Positions 18,062 to 27,000 of a DNA stretch of 64,000 nt are shown piece by piece. A program made the translations under genes and the position numbers. The notes beneath the pieces are model-generated. The model was not told where the DNA came from. It saw only the letters and a program-made list of their open reading frames with translations, and searched no databases. Numbering within the stretch: position 1 is the stretch's first letter; each line of letters starts with the position of its first letter. Source of the DNA: Acetomicrobium hydrogeniformans (GTDB taxonomy: Bacteria > Synergistota > Synergistia > Synergistales > JAFGMB01); NCBI GenBank assembly GCA_016841745.1, contig JAENYO010000001.1, positions 370,799 through 434,798 of the forward strand, read 5' to 3'.

Positions 18062-20020
18062 TCACTGGCTTTCCTTTTTAAGGATCTCCTGGTATTCCCT
18101 TTCAAGGCGTTCCTGTAGGGCCCTTTCAGCCTCGTTCATTCCATGATCCCCTGAAATTACTATCTGACTGCTAAAATTGGAAGCCTCTTTGGGGGTCTCC
18201 ATAATATAGGGCGTCAGGAATACCATGAGTTCGATCTTTTCCCTCTGTTTTGTTGAACTTTTGAAAAGGTTGCCCAACAGCGGTATGTAGGAAAAACCGG
18301 GCACTCTCTGTTTCATGGCTTTTTCTGCTTCCCTTATCAGACCGCCCAGGATAACCGTCTTTCCATTTTCAACCTGCACGGTGGTCTTGATCTTCCTCTT
18401 TGCCGTTACAGGGGTATCTGATGTCATAGCACTCAGAACCTCTTCCGTACTCTGTTCTATTTCCAGGGACACAAGATTACCGCTACGAATATGGGGGGTA
18501 ACGTTGAGTATCAAACCGGTATCCTTGTAATCATAGCTGTTCTGGACAGAATTTGGATTGGTTATATCTGAAGTTTTTGCACTTAACTGGGGTATAACCT
18601 GTCCAACCTGGAGTTCACTCGGCATATTATCGGTGCATAGCAGTCTTGGCATTGAAAGGACGTTTATGGCATCAAACTGTTTTGTCAGCTTAATGTAAGA
18701 GTAGACTAGAGCCTTGGTGTCATACTCGGTGATAGTGCCAACAATATTACCTGAATCATTGTATACTTCTCTTTCTGTTGTTGTCAGATTCTGAAAATAA
18801 TTAATTATCTCTGCAGGAACTGATGTATTCCCTAGCTGTGCCTGGGCTGCAATATAAGCATCTCCAGTGACAGCACCGCCCCAAGTCGCCCAATCAATAC
18901 CAGCATCAGTAAGTTTTGTCAGATTGACCTCCGCGATAAGACCCCTGAGCATTACCTGTTTGGGCTGGATATCTATCTGTTCAATTATGTCTACTATAGA
19001 CTGGTACTGATGTTGGGATACTGCAAAAATGAGGCTGTTGGTTGGTATATCCGCAACCACCGTTGTAGGAGTTGAAGCCTGTCCTTCCTTTTTACTGGTC
19101 TGCAGGCGGGCGGAGACATCCAGTATCTGGCTTAGCTGCTCGGCAACCTTTTCAGCATCGGCGTTCTGAAGTTTATAAACATGAAAGTCTCCGGAACGTG
19201 CGGGAATATCTATGTCACGTATGACCTTGCATGCGGCGGAAAGGGTATTTCTTTCCCCTACCAGGATAATCTTGCTGCTAGCTTCATCTGCTATTGCCAC
19301 CAGTCCATTGACTGGACCTGACTTATCCTTGGCAAGGGCATTCAGGTGGGATTCCACAACCCTGGGAGAAGAGTACTTAAGTGTTATGGATCTGCTTGTA
19401 CGGATACTGTCTGGAACATCAAGGGTCTGTACAAGGCTGACAGCCCGGTTTACATCAGAAGCTTTACCGGTGAGAAGGATCTCGTTACCCATGCCTATGG
19501 GAAGAATGCCAACATTCTTTCCAGATATCTGTTTAACCGCATCCGCTACAAATGCTGCAGACACGTAATCCAGAGGTACCACCTGGGCTACAACCTGCTC
19601 TCCTACTCCAGGTCCCATTTTACCTTTTCTAATAACGTTTTCGACACCTGAACCTGCTTTCAGGGGTACCACTTTACTGTACTGTCCCATTTCCTGAACG
19701 GATAATCCGTTCATCTCAAGAACAGAAAGCATGACTTGCCTTGCCTGGTCCAGGGGAACCGGTTGAGGAGAAATAACTGAAATGTTCCCCTTTACGGACG
19801 GGGGAACGATAATATTTTCCTGAAGCAGTTCTGACATGAATCGAATGAATTTTACGATGTCGATATCTGAAAAGTTGAACTGGACCCTGCCTGATTCCCT
19901 CATCATTCCAGCTGCCTGAAGCAGGTTCTGTTCATCAGAGGTATCCTGTGCCTGGGTGGAATTAATTCCAAAAGATAAAAACATCAACAAAGCTAGAATA
20001 ATTACAAGATATCTTTTCAT
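18062..20020 (-). CDS. gspD: Type II secretion outer-membrane secretin GspD
   Basis: Forms the outer-membrane channel. A signal peptide (MKRYLVIILALLMFLSFGINSTQAQ) is followed by N0 (VQFNFSDIDIVKFIRFMSELL), N1-N3 domains with repeated secretin short domains (about 140-370), then the secretin core with VPGFSYIPLLGNLFKS and ELMVFLTPYIM near 590-615. About 652 residues. The C-terminal tail is charged and coiled. ATG 20020 with GGGGTGA upstream is preferred to the GTG at 20044. No GspS pilotin gene is seen nearby. This gene is direct evidence for an outer membrane. Confidence 0.95.
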   Translation of the reverse strand: MKRYLVIILALLMFLSFGINSTQAQDTSDEQNLLQAAGMMRESGRVQFNFSDIDIVKFIRFMSELLQENIIVPPSVKGNISVISPQPVPLDQARQVMLSVLEMNGLSVQEMGQYSKVVPLKAGSGVENVIRKGKMGPGVGEQVVAQVVPLDYVSAAFVADAVKQISGKNVGILPIGMGNEILLTGKASDVNRAVSLVQTLDVPDSIRTSRSITLKYSSPRVVESHLNALAKDKSGPVNGLVAIADEASSKIILVGERNTLSAACKVIRDIDIPARSGDFHVYKLQNADAEKVAEQLSQILDVSARLQTSKKEGQASTPTTVVADIPTNSLIFAVSQHQYQSIVDIIEQIDIQPKQVMLRGLIAEVNLTKLTDAGIDWATWGGAVTGDAYIAAQAQLGNTSVPAEIINYFQNLTTTEREVYNDSGNIVGTITEYDTKALVYSYIKLTKQFDAINVLSMPRLLCTDNMPSELQVGQVIPQLSAKTSDITNPNSVQNSYDYKDTGLILNVTPHIRSGNLVSLEIEQSTEEVLSAMTSDTPVTAKRKIKTTVQVENGKTVILGGLIREAEKAMKQRVPGFSYIPLLGNLFKSSTKQREKIELMVFLTPYIMETPKEASNFSSQIVISGDHGMNEAERALQERLEREYQEILKKESQ

Positions 20021-20040
20021 AGCTTCACCCCTTCCTTTTT

Positions 20041-20388
20041 TCACGGCAAATAAATCACTATTGTTCTGCCTTTATAAGTAAGATCGACCCTCCGGTAAGC
20101 CACTTCCCACTTTCCCCCGAAAACCGGCTGAGAGATTTTTCTTGTCTCCCAGGCCATATCGTTCTCTCTACCGCTATCTGCCTTTTCCTGGAAAAGCATG
20201 GAGAACTGGATCTCCCTTGCCCTGTTCAAGAGTTCTCTCTGAACCTGCACTTCGTTTATAGTACGGCCTGACATGATCATCAACCGAAAAGATGCAGTGG
20301 CGACCAATCCTAAAATGATAACTGCAACAAGAACTTCAATAAGAGTAAAACCGCCTTTTCTGGAATATAGACTCTTTCTGGATATCAT
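20041..20388 (-). CDS. gspI: Type II secretion minor pseudopilin, GspI-like
   Basis: A 115-residue prepilin-like protein: basic leader MISRKSLYSRKGG, then FTLIEVLVAVIILGLVATASF, and a small globular domain. The FTLIEVLVA start and short length fit GspI, a tip pseudopilin that binds GspJ and GspK. It lies between gspC and gspD and has only a weak ribosome site, so coupling to gspC (six-base gap) is likely. Confidence 0.78.
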   Translation of the reverse strand: MISRKSLYSRKGGFTLIEVLVAVIILGLVATASFRLMIMSGRTINEVQVQRELLNRAREIQFSMLFQEKADSGRENDMAWETRKISQPVFGGKWEVAYRRVDLTYKGRTIVIYLP

Positions 20389-20394
20389 AATCTT

Positions 20395-21339
20395 TTACTT
20401 GACCGTATAGGTCAGGGGAACCTTTTCCCCTTTTCGAAGAACCTCTACTTCAAATCGGTCTCCACCCATAAGGGAATTGATTGCATTGGAAATATCCCCC
20501 ATATTGTTAATGGGCACACTATTTATAGACTGAACTATATCTCCCTTTTCTACTCCAAGTTCTCCAAGCAGACTATCCCTGGCAAGCCACTGGACTTCTA
20601 TTCCCAGGGGCTCACCGTCCTGAAACTTTGCCCTCAACCGGACTTTTTTCATTTCATTGAAAGGGTTCATGAGAAGATCGTTGACAAGCTCCCTGGCAAT
20701 AGTACCGTTTTGACCAACTTCGGCAGGAGCTATGCCAGGATTATCCCTCACCGGTAGGGTTTGTTTAACCTGAGATGATTTTTTCCCGGAGCTTTTGTTG
20801 CTATCTTCGTTCTGACCATAGAAGAGATGAAGGATAAATTTCTCATCATTCTTAAAAAAGAATGCCCTGTTATTCTCAACGTCCTTAAGAGTGTATCCTC
20901 TGTATTCCTGTCCACTTAAGATAAAGGGTGTCAGTTCTCCATCACGGAGCTGAGCCCCTATTCCCGGAATTGTGCCTGAAAGAGTCATGCCTTCAAGGGA
21001 GAATATCTCTTCCTTTTTTTCTGAAGCAGCAGGTCCTGCATTGGATTTTTCATATTCGATAACATTAAAGGGGTTGGAGCTTACAAAATCATTGATAGTA
21101 GGACTGGTTCCTCCAAGAGCAACAAGTCCTACTTCCAGACTCTTCCCTTCAAGCATAAAGATCCGGTCATATTCATAATTCTTGATTGAAAAATACCAGT
21201 CAAGAGAAGAAGAAGAGACCCATGCAAGAGCAAAGGCTATGATTATTGAGGCCAGAAAGGGCAGCATTTTTTCTATCATGGATAGAACTGACCCACTATT
21301 ATATGAAAAATGCCCGAGGGATATCCTGCTCTTTATCAT
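20395..21339 (-). CDS. gspC: Type II secretion protein GspC with PDZ domain
   Basis: Inner-membrane clamp linking the platform to the secretin. One membrane helix (about residues 25-45), a homology region (about 110-175, SLEGMTLSGTIPGIGAQLRDG), a Ser/Lys linker, and a C-terminal PDZ domain (about 225-312) with LGVEKGDIVQSINSVPINNMGD. 314 residues, close to the family size. The PDZ domain may help select substrates. It sits between the gspN-like gene and gspI in one unit. Confidence 0.88.
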   Translation of the reverse strand: MIKSRISLGHFSYNSGSVLSMIEKMLPFLASIIIAFALAWVSSSSLDWYFSIKNYEYDRIFMLEGKSLEVGLVALGGTSPTINDFVSSNPFNVIEYEKSNAGPAASEKKEEIFSLEGMTLSGTIPGIGAQLRDGELTPFILSGQEYRGYTLKDVENNRAFFFKNDEKFILHLFYGQNEDSNKSSGKKSSQVKQTLPVRDNPGIAPAEVGQNGTIARELVNDLLMNPFNEMKKVRLRAKFQDGEPLGIEVQWLARDSLLGELGVEKGDIVQSINSVPINNMGDISNAINSLMGGDRFEVEVLRKGEKVPLTYTVK

Positions 21340-21352
21340 CCGGTCTCACTCC

Positions 21353-21955
21353 CTAGTTTTTAAGTATAAACTGCCATTCCCCTGATTTGTTTTTGTTGAG
21401 TATCCTGTTTCTCGATAGAGCCTTGAGAAAGACTTCCAGTTTTTCTGGAACCTTGAAAACAAGGGCTGCCGACTTTATCCCGCCTGCAGATGTATCAAAA
21501 ACCATATCTCCGGAAGCTGAAATATCTCCTGTAAAACTTACTTTATCCACAAACATTTTACCCGGAAGAACTCGAAGCATAAATTCCCCATTCTGGAAGG
21601 CACCTGTTTCTTCCCCCCCGATAAAGACAATTCCTTCCTGAAGGCTTACACGAAGGGAAGGTTTAAGACTCAAGAGAGAAGATACTATATCCGGACTTAC
21701 TTTCAGCACACCTACCTGAAGATTTCCCATAAGATATACTATAGATGTATCTTTAATTACAAGAACAGGATCGACGACATTCTCTCTGCTGAGATCCTCG
21801 TAGTTCACATAGACCCCTCTTGCCTGCAATTCATCCTGTACCCTTCCCAGAACAAAACTTCCCGCCCCTTCCCAGGGAAAAAACAGCCAGGAAAAAGAAA
21901 AAAAGAACAGAAGAAACATAAATATAAGTATAACAACCCTGAAAGACGATCTCAT
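21353..21955 (-). CDS. Type II secretion GspN-like protein
   Basis: A 200-residue protein with an N-terminal membrane helix (about 7-27) and a beta-rich extracytoplasmic domain with repeated amphipathic strands, as in GspN/AsmA-like proteins. Its location between gspM and gspC matches the place of gspN in other clusters. Its start overlaps the gspM stop (ATGA). GspN is an accessory part of the inner-membrane assembly whose function is unclear. Sequence motifs alone are weak, so the call depends on context. Confidence 0.6.
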   Translation of the reverse strand: MRSSFRVVILIFMFLLFFFSFSWLFFPWEGAGSFVLGRVQDELQARGVYVNYEDLSRENVVDPVLVIKDTSIVYLMGNLQVGVLKVSPDIVSSLLSLKPSLRVSLQEGIVFIGGEETGAFQNGEFMLRVLPGKMFVDKVSFTGDISASGDMVFDTSAGGIKSAALVFKVPEKLEVFLKALSRNRILNKNKSGEWQFILKN

Positions 21956-22458
21956 AATCGTTTACCTACTATCATTGAAAGGCTGAATAGAAGGCCTTCA
22001 CCCTGTGGAAGAGTCTTTATTTCAGCGGACATTATTTCCAGACCATTCAGTCGGATCTGCTGGATAAATGTTCCCATGTCTTCTCCATAAAGATCTTCCA
22101 ACTGCACATTGACACCGCTGGATAATACTGATAACTGGACAAGGTTGGATTTAAGTCCGACCTGGTCCAGGGTAGAAGAGATTATCTCTACCTGATCTTT
22201 CCCTTCAAGGGCACTCCTGTCCTCACCAGCAAGGGGTAGAGAAAGCCTCTTATATGTAGCAGCTAACTGGAGAAGTTCATTGAATCGTCTTTCCTGGATA
22301 GTTATCCTTGACAATAATGTAGCCTTTTCCTGAAGAAAATAAAGAGAACTTCCCCACACAAGAAAACATCCGAGTAAAAGCAGTACCACTTTCCTGAATC
22401 CTGGAAAGGATAGCATAGAGCCCAGTTTTTCATTGATGTCAGAAGGGAAACGAGCCAT
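21952..22458 (-). CDS. gspM: Type II secretion GspM-like protein
   Basis: About 168 residues with a cytoplasmic N-terminus, one membrane helix (about 24-42), a coiled coil and a ferredoxin-like periplasmic domain ending GLLFSLSMIVGKRL. The arrangement and its position directly after gspL fit GspM, which partners GspL in the platform. AGGTGGTG six bases before the ATG at 22458 fixes the start; an in-frame GTG at 22470 overlaps the gspL end. Confidence 0.72.
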   Translation of the reverse strand: MARFPSDINEKLGSMLSFPGFRKVVLLLLGCFLVWGSSLYFLQEKATLLSRITIQERRFNELLQLAATYKRLSLPLAGEDRSALEGKDQVEIISSTLDQVGLKSNLVQLSVLSSGVNVQLEDLYGEDMGTFIQQIRLNGLEIMSAEIKTLPQGEGLLFSLSMIVGKRL

Positions 22459-22463
22459 ATCAA

Positions 22464-23639
22464 TCACCACCTGATGGTCATATTGAACCTGATACCACCG
22501 CCCGGTATCTGTTGAATATCCCCGATCCTGCTTTTGATCTCCTTGGTATCGAGGGATTTCTGCAGTACCTGAACCGAAACCATTTCCGATGCAGTACCAG
22601 ACATGTCCATATAATCTCCACTGTACCTTAGAGAGTTTAAAACGATCCCACTTTGCTCAACCTCTGACCATGCCACTCCAATACGGGCCATAAGTTCTTC
22701 AAGAGACAGTCCTTTTTCAGTCCCTGCTATATCAGCAATTACAGATTTAGCCTGGCTTAGCGGATCAATAATCGTGCCCTTGGCATGGAAAACATCCCTA
22801 AATACTTCAATGCTCCTCGTCTGCAGGGTTTCCAGATGTCTTTCAGAAGATTCATACCTGATAAATGAACCCGAGGCAAAAAGGATACCGGAAATAAGTA
22901 TTACAGAAAGGATCCTGTTTAAAAGACCTGTCATTCGTTCGGTCATAAGAAATGAATCCATTACCTTTTTAGAAACATTTATCTGGGAATATCGAGGGAA
23001 AGCCTTCAGTGTCTCCAGAAGGGAAGTTGAAACCAGGCTTTCATACTCCTCTGCTTTCCTGGAGTCAATGATAACTGCCTTTTCAATCTCATCGCCGCTT
23101 GAACGGGAATAGGAATAAAGCCATTTCTTTTCTCTTTCGAGACAATTTTCAGAATAAATATTCCATCTGTAAAGCACAGGATAATACTCCCTGAAGAGCA
23201 TTGAACAGATACTTTCGCCATCAGTCCAGATAACTGCTCCAGTACCATTCACCTTTGAAGCAAAAGCCATTGGTAATGGCCAATTTAGAATATTTCCGGA
23301 AATATCCTTTAGATTCGCCTCAGTTCTTTCCAGCTCTTCGGAAGAAATAAACCATGCAACTCCTCGGGAAGATCTGCCATCCTTATCAAAAACAGCGGGA
23401 AAGATCTCTACTCCTTTACCCTCGATTCTATAGGGTCTTACCTTTATTGCAAGTGCTTCTCTTATCTGGGAAAGGTTCGTAAATGGATATGAAAAGGGCT
23501 GTATGGAAAGGCTTTTAAAAGGCATCAGGCAAAGGGACTCTCCCCTTTTGAGGGGAATCCGCTCTACAAGATTGCGTGATAAGAATGTTACCTCTCCGCC
23601 AGAAGAGGATATAAGTACCTTGCTAGGGGATCTGGTCAT
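22464..23639 (-). CDS. gspL: Type II secretion GspL-like protein
   Basis: A 391-residue protein with an actin-like cytoplasmic domain (to about 245), a membrane helix (about 245-263, NRILSVILISGILFASGSFI) and a periplasmic ferredoxin-like domain. This layout is that of GspL, which anchors the GspE ATPase to the membrane and binds GspM. Primary sequence is divergent, as is usual for GspL, so the call relies on layout and on position between gspK and gspM. Confidence 0.75.
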   Translation of the reverse strand: MTRSPSKVLISSSGGEVTFLSRNLVERIPLKRGESLCLMPFKSLSIQPFSYPFTNLSQIREALAIKVRPYRIEGKGVEIFPAVFDKDGRSSRGVAWFISSEELERTEANLKDISGNILNWPLPMAFASKVNGTGAVIWTDGESICSMLFREYYPVLYRWNIYSENCLEREKKWLYSYSRSSGDEIEKAVIIDSRKAEEYESLVSTSLLETLKAFPRYSQINVSKKVMDSFLMTERMTGLLNRILSVILISGILFASGSFIRYESSERHLETLQTRSIEVFRDVFHAKGTIIDPLSQAKSVIADIAGTEKGLSLEELMARIGVAWSEVEQSGIVLNSLRYSGDYMDMSGTASEMVSVQVLQKSLDTKEIKSRIGDIQQIPGGGIRFNMTIRW

Positions 23640-23642
23640 TCT

Positions 23643-24563
23643 TTAGATTTCCTCCCATTTGACTATGGACGTGCTTCTGGAACCGTCTTTTTTAAGAATA
23701 ACGCTATAGATCATCGCCACTTCGTTATCGGATCTTAAGACCTTGACAACTACTCGAAAGTAGGTGCTTTTGAATGTAACCATATTCATGATACGAGGCA
23801 CAAGAGCATCAGAGAAAGACTGCATTCCGGTCAGATCGTCCAGATCCTTGAAAGGGTTAACAGCTCTTGTTTCAATTATATCTCCCGCGATGGATTCATC
23901 TATACCATCAAGCAGGACCAGAACATCAAGAGGTGCAACATTAATGTTGATCTTACCTGAACTCCATGGAGTAAGAAGTTCTTTAAGTCCTGTCATACCC
24001 GCATTTCCTGAAATAAGTTCCTGCGGAAACCCCTCCAGGACAAGGAAATCTGAAAGATCGGATATGTCCCTGTTGATGAAAAAGCGCCTTTCATAGCTTC
24101 CCAATCTTGGTTTGACATCCTCATCGAGAAAATCGAGGATAACAGTTCCCCAACCTTCCTGATTCCTATCTTTCCAAATCTTCTCCCACGGAACCCTGAT
24201 TTCATTACGAAGAGTAACTCCATCCGGTAGAAAGAGTTCATTCACAGGGAAAAGATCATCCAGAGGTTCAATATTAACAAGCAGAATACCCAGACCATCT
24301 ATGGGGATAGCGTTCTGTCCGAACCATTCTTCAGCATAGGAATCATAATCGTTCTTATCATACTGCAGTCCTTTGGCTATTTGCAATACCGCAGCATAGG
24401 CAATACTTCTTGAGCGAAGCGCAAATCTTTCTGCGGATATCCTTTTGAACTGGGCCCTGGCGAACCATGCATAACCCACAGTACAGGAAAGAAGGACAGT
24501 CAGAACGAGAAGGATGGAAACAAGTATAAATCCCTGTTTCCTATCTTGGGATCCAGTCAACAT
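23643..24563 (-). CDS. gspK: Type II secretion minor pseudopilin GspK
   Basis: Large pseudopilin of 306 residues. The leader MLTGSQDRKQG precedes FILVSILLVLTVLLSCTVGY; position 5 of the mature form is Ser rather than Glu, as is typical for GspK. A saposin-like insertion region and the motif INVAPLDVLVLLDGIDESIAGDII (helix-hairpin-helix-like, about 205-228) are present. GspK caps the GspI-GspJ tip complex. The gene overlaps gspJ by 23 bases. Confidence 0.85.
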   Translation of the reverse strand: MLTGSQDRKQGFILVSILLVLTVLLSCTVGYAWFARAQFKRISAERFALRSRSIAYAAVLQIAKGLQYDKNDYDSYAEEWFGQNAIPIDGLGILLVNIEPLDDLFPVNELFLPDGVTLRNEIRVPWEKIWKDRNQEGWGTVILDFLDEDVKPRLGSYERRFFINRDISDLSDFLVLEGFPQELISGNAGMTGLKELLTPWSSGKININVAPLDVLVLLDGIDESIAGDIIETRAVNPFKDLDDLTGMQSFSDALVPRIMNMVTFKSTYFRVVVKVLRSDNEVAMIYSVILKKDGSRSTSIVKWEEI

Positions 24564-25128
24564 ATTCTACCACCTCTCCCCGTCTTTCAAGGGTAAAGCG
24601 AACACCGGCAGGTCGGGGACCTTCATATTCGTCAACCCATATTTCTCCATCCCATACCGAGATTCGAAGACTTTCGGCGTAAGGGATGAGTATCTGAAGA
24701 TCCTTTTCAGGCATTTCTCTGCAATCTATTCTCGAGGGTTCAAGGGATGGGAAAACGACTCTGTAAAGTCCGGGAAGTTGATTTTTTTCGGAAATGATTC
24801 TGTACATAACAGTACCAGGAGGCATACCGTAAGAAATAGACAAAGAACTCCAGAAACAGACTACATCATCTGCTCCGCCTCCAAGTCTTTCACCATGTAA
24901 AAGTTTCAGTGAAGGACCTGATGGTCCAGGAAGGGACTGACGAAGATCCCTTGCAATGAAAGACAACGACTTCCACATGGCCTCCCTGGTTCCAAAATCC
25001 TTTTCCGTAATCCTGAGGTTCCTTACTGTAAGGACAATTGGAGCCACGGCAGCTGTAAGAATAACTCCAGTGATGGCTATTACCACAAGTATTTCGATCA
25101 GGGTAAAGGCTTTTCTGGAATTAACCAT
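24541..25128 (-). CDS. gspJ: Type II secretion minor pseudopilin GspJ
   Basis: About 195 residues: leader MVNSRKA, then FTLIEILVVIAITGVILTAA, and a beta-rich domain. The leader residue before FTLIE is Ala rather than Gly, which a prepilin peptidase can accept but is uncommon. ATG 25128 after GGAGG is preferred to TTG 25140. Its position before gspK and its length fit GspJ at the pseudopilus tip. Confidence 0.8.
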   Translation of the reverse strand: MVNSRKAFTLIEILVVIAITGVILTAAVAPIVLTVRNLRITEKDFGTREAMWKSLSFIARDLRQSLPGPSGPSLKLLHGERLGGGADDVVCFWSSLSISYGMPPGTVMYRIISEKNQLPGLYRVVFPSLEPSRIDCREMPEKDLQILIPYAESLRISVWDGEIWVDEYEGPRPAGVRFTLERRGEVVEYVDWIPR

Positions 25129-25164
25129 AAAATCCTCCAATAGGGTTCAGCAAAGAAAAAGGGG

Positions 25165-27000
25165 TCAATTTTTCCTCAATTGCAGATTATATGAACCAGG
25201 TTTGAGATAGGAAGCTATCTCTCTTGTCAATTCTACATTCTGAAGCCTGACACCCCAGTCCATAAGAGTTTTCAGTTCCCTTGAATGGGGTTCCCTTAGA
25301 AAATACCTGTATAGCCTTTCCACTCCCTCGACAGTATAATCGGTATTCTTGCTGGCAGCTCCAATAGAAAGATAATGGTAAGCAAGCTGTCTTTCGGCTA
25401 TATCCCTCACCAGGAGATGATCGTAAGCCCTTTCAAGGTAGGTACGTTGAGTGAATGGGTGCTTGGTCTGGACACCCTTTCTTAAAAATACATCGCCCTG
25501 CATTCCATGAAAAAGATACCCGAAACCAACTATCGAACAAAAAAGGATCAATGCTCCAAGGGCACGATAAAGATAGCCTCTCCTCACCTTTGTCCACGAC
25601 GATTCCAAAGGCAGGATATCCCTGTTGGCAAGAGCAAAAGCAAAGGACATCCAAAGGGCATCCTCTATACGGTGGAAGGGTCTGGTCCAGATGGCATTGA
25701 ACCATATCAGCCCAAGCATGGAAATGCCCCAGACAGCCTCAAGGGATATCTCTTTTTTCAATATCACCCATCTGAAAAGGGACCAGAGCCACCAGAGAGC
25801 CATACCCATTAATATAATCCCCGGGATAAGACCTGCTTCACAAAACCACTGAAGGTATTCATTGTGGGCCCAATAGGTGAACTTCCAGTCCATCTGGGGA
25901 TGTTTTTTCAGCATTTCACGCTGCCCATCAAGATAATGCCATTTGTACTGCCCCAATCCTACACCTTTCATCGGCTGGCTTGTGAACATGAACCAGGAAC
26001 TCAACCAGATGGAATCCCTATTGGCTATTTTTTCCGGATTTTTCACAATATCGAAAGTTTTTGATATCATCTTTCCAACTCTTTGCTGACTAAAGACCAT
26101 AGCTGAAGAAAGGGCAATTACAAATATGAGAACTACCAATGCCAGTCTTCTAAGATGCTCTTTTTTCATGTCCCTTACAATAAGAATTAGGAAGAATAAT
26201 ATACCGCACAGGAGGGAAAGTATGGCTGATCTGCTGGTGCTGTTCCAGATACCCCAACCCAGAAGTGCTAGTATAAAGAGGTTACAATATTTCAATAATT
26301 TGCCTGGGAAAGTATTCGAATCCTTTTCTGATCTATAGGCTACATGAAGAAAGATACTGTTCAAAGCACATATAGCAAGCCAGAAACCCAACATGTTCTG
26401 CTGACCCGTATTACCTATATAATTCCCTGGTGTAGGAAGTATAAAAGGGAAGGGTGAATTTAAAGACGTTATCTGTAACTCAGCAAAAATAACGTTCAAC
26501 GCCGCATTGATATTTGCCAGCCATAATATGGGACGAAGATATTTACCTCTGAAAAAGTTATAACACAAGATGTAAGTAATCCAGAGAGTTGCGAAAAAGA
26601 ACCATTCCCTAACAAAGGTCGGCACAGAACGAATGTCAACCCAAAGGGGCTGGAGGGTAATATAAAGCAATAAAAAAAGCCAGATCCACCCAAAGATATC
26701 TATCCTGAAACCAATATCTGAGGCTCCTGAACGCAATAGTCTGAATCCCAGAAACAAGGCAAGGATACCTATCGGTACCATGGCCACGAACCACTTCATT
26801 AGATGGAGGGTCTGAAACCAGAACATACCCGAAAAAATAATATTAGGAAGAGCAAGGGAGATAAGGACAAGGATAAAAAAAACCACGTCCGGCACAGGCC
26901 CCTTTGAACAGCTCAACCCAAGTTCGGGAGAATTTACACTTCTAAAGGAAGGGGAAAAGGATTTTTTATATTCAGTCTGTCTCTTCTTCATCGAGTCCAT
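25165..27000 (-). CDS. PglL/O-antigen ligase-like membrane glycosyltransferase
   Basis: A 611-residue polytopic protein with about 11-12 membrane helices and the Wzy_C domain. GNTGQQN (196-202) resembles the GNLGQPN segment of O-oligosaccharyltransferases of the PglL type; SRSAI (256-260) and AHNEYLQWFCEAG (378-390, His379) match the ligase/polymerase catalytic loop. The C-terminal about 100 residues look soluble and helical. PglL enzymes transfer lipid-linked glycans onto pilins, and this gene lies immediately upstream of gspJ, so pseudopilin glycosylation is a reasonable inference; O-antigen ligation is the alternative. It overlaps the parB end, and its start among nearby ATG codons is uncertain. 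Confidence 0.75.
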   Translation of the reverse strand: MDSMKKRQTEYKKSFSPSFRSVNSPELGLSCSKGPVPDVVFFILVLISLALPNIIFSGMFWFQTLHLMKWFVAMVPIGILALFLGFRLLRSGASDIGFRIDIFGWIWLFLLLYITLQPLWVDIRSVPTFVREWFFFATLWITYILCYNFFRGKYLRPILWLANINAALNVIFAELQITSLNSPFPFILPTPGNYIGNTGQQNMLGFWLAICALNSIFLHVAYRSEKDSNTFPGKLLKYCNLFILALLGWGIWNSTSRSAILSLLCGILFFLILIVRDMKKEHLRRLALVVLIFVIALSSAMVFSQQRVGKMISKTFDIVKNPEKIANRDSIWLSSWFMFTSQPMKGVGLGQYKWHYLDGQREMLKKHPQMDWKFTYWAHNEYLQWFCEAGLIPGIILMGMALWWLWSLFRWVILKKEISLEAVWGISMLGLIWFNAIWTRPFHRIEDALWMSFAFALANRDILPLESSWTKVRRGYLYRALGALILFCSIVGFGYLFHGMQGDVFLRKGVQTKHPFTQRTYLERAYDHLLVRDIAERQLAYHYLSIGAASKNTDYTVEGVERLYRYFLREPHSRELKTLMDWGVRLQNVELTREIASYLKPGSYNLQLRKN

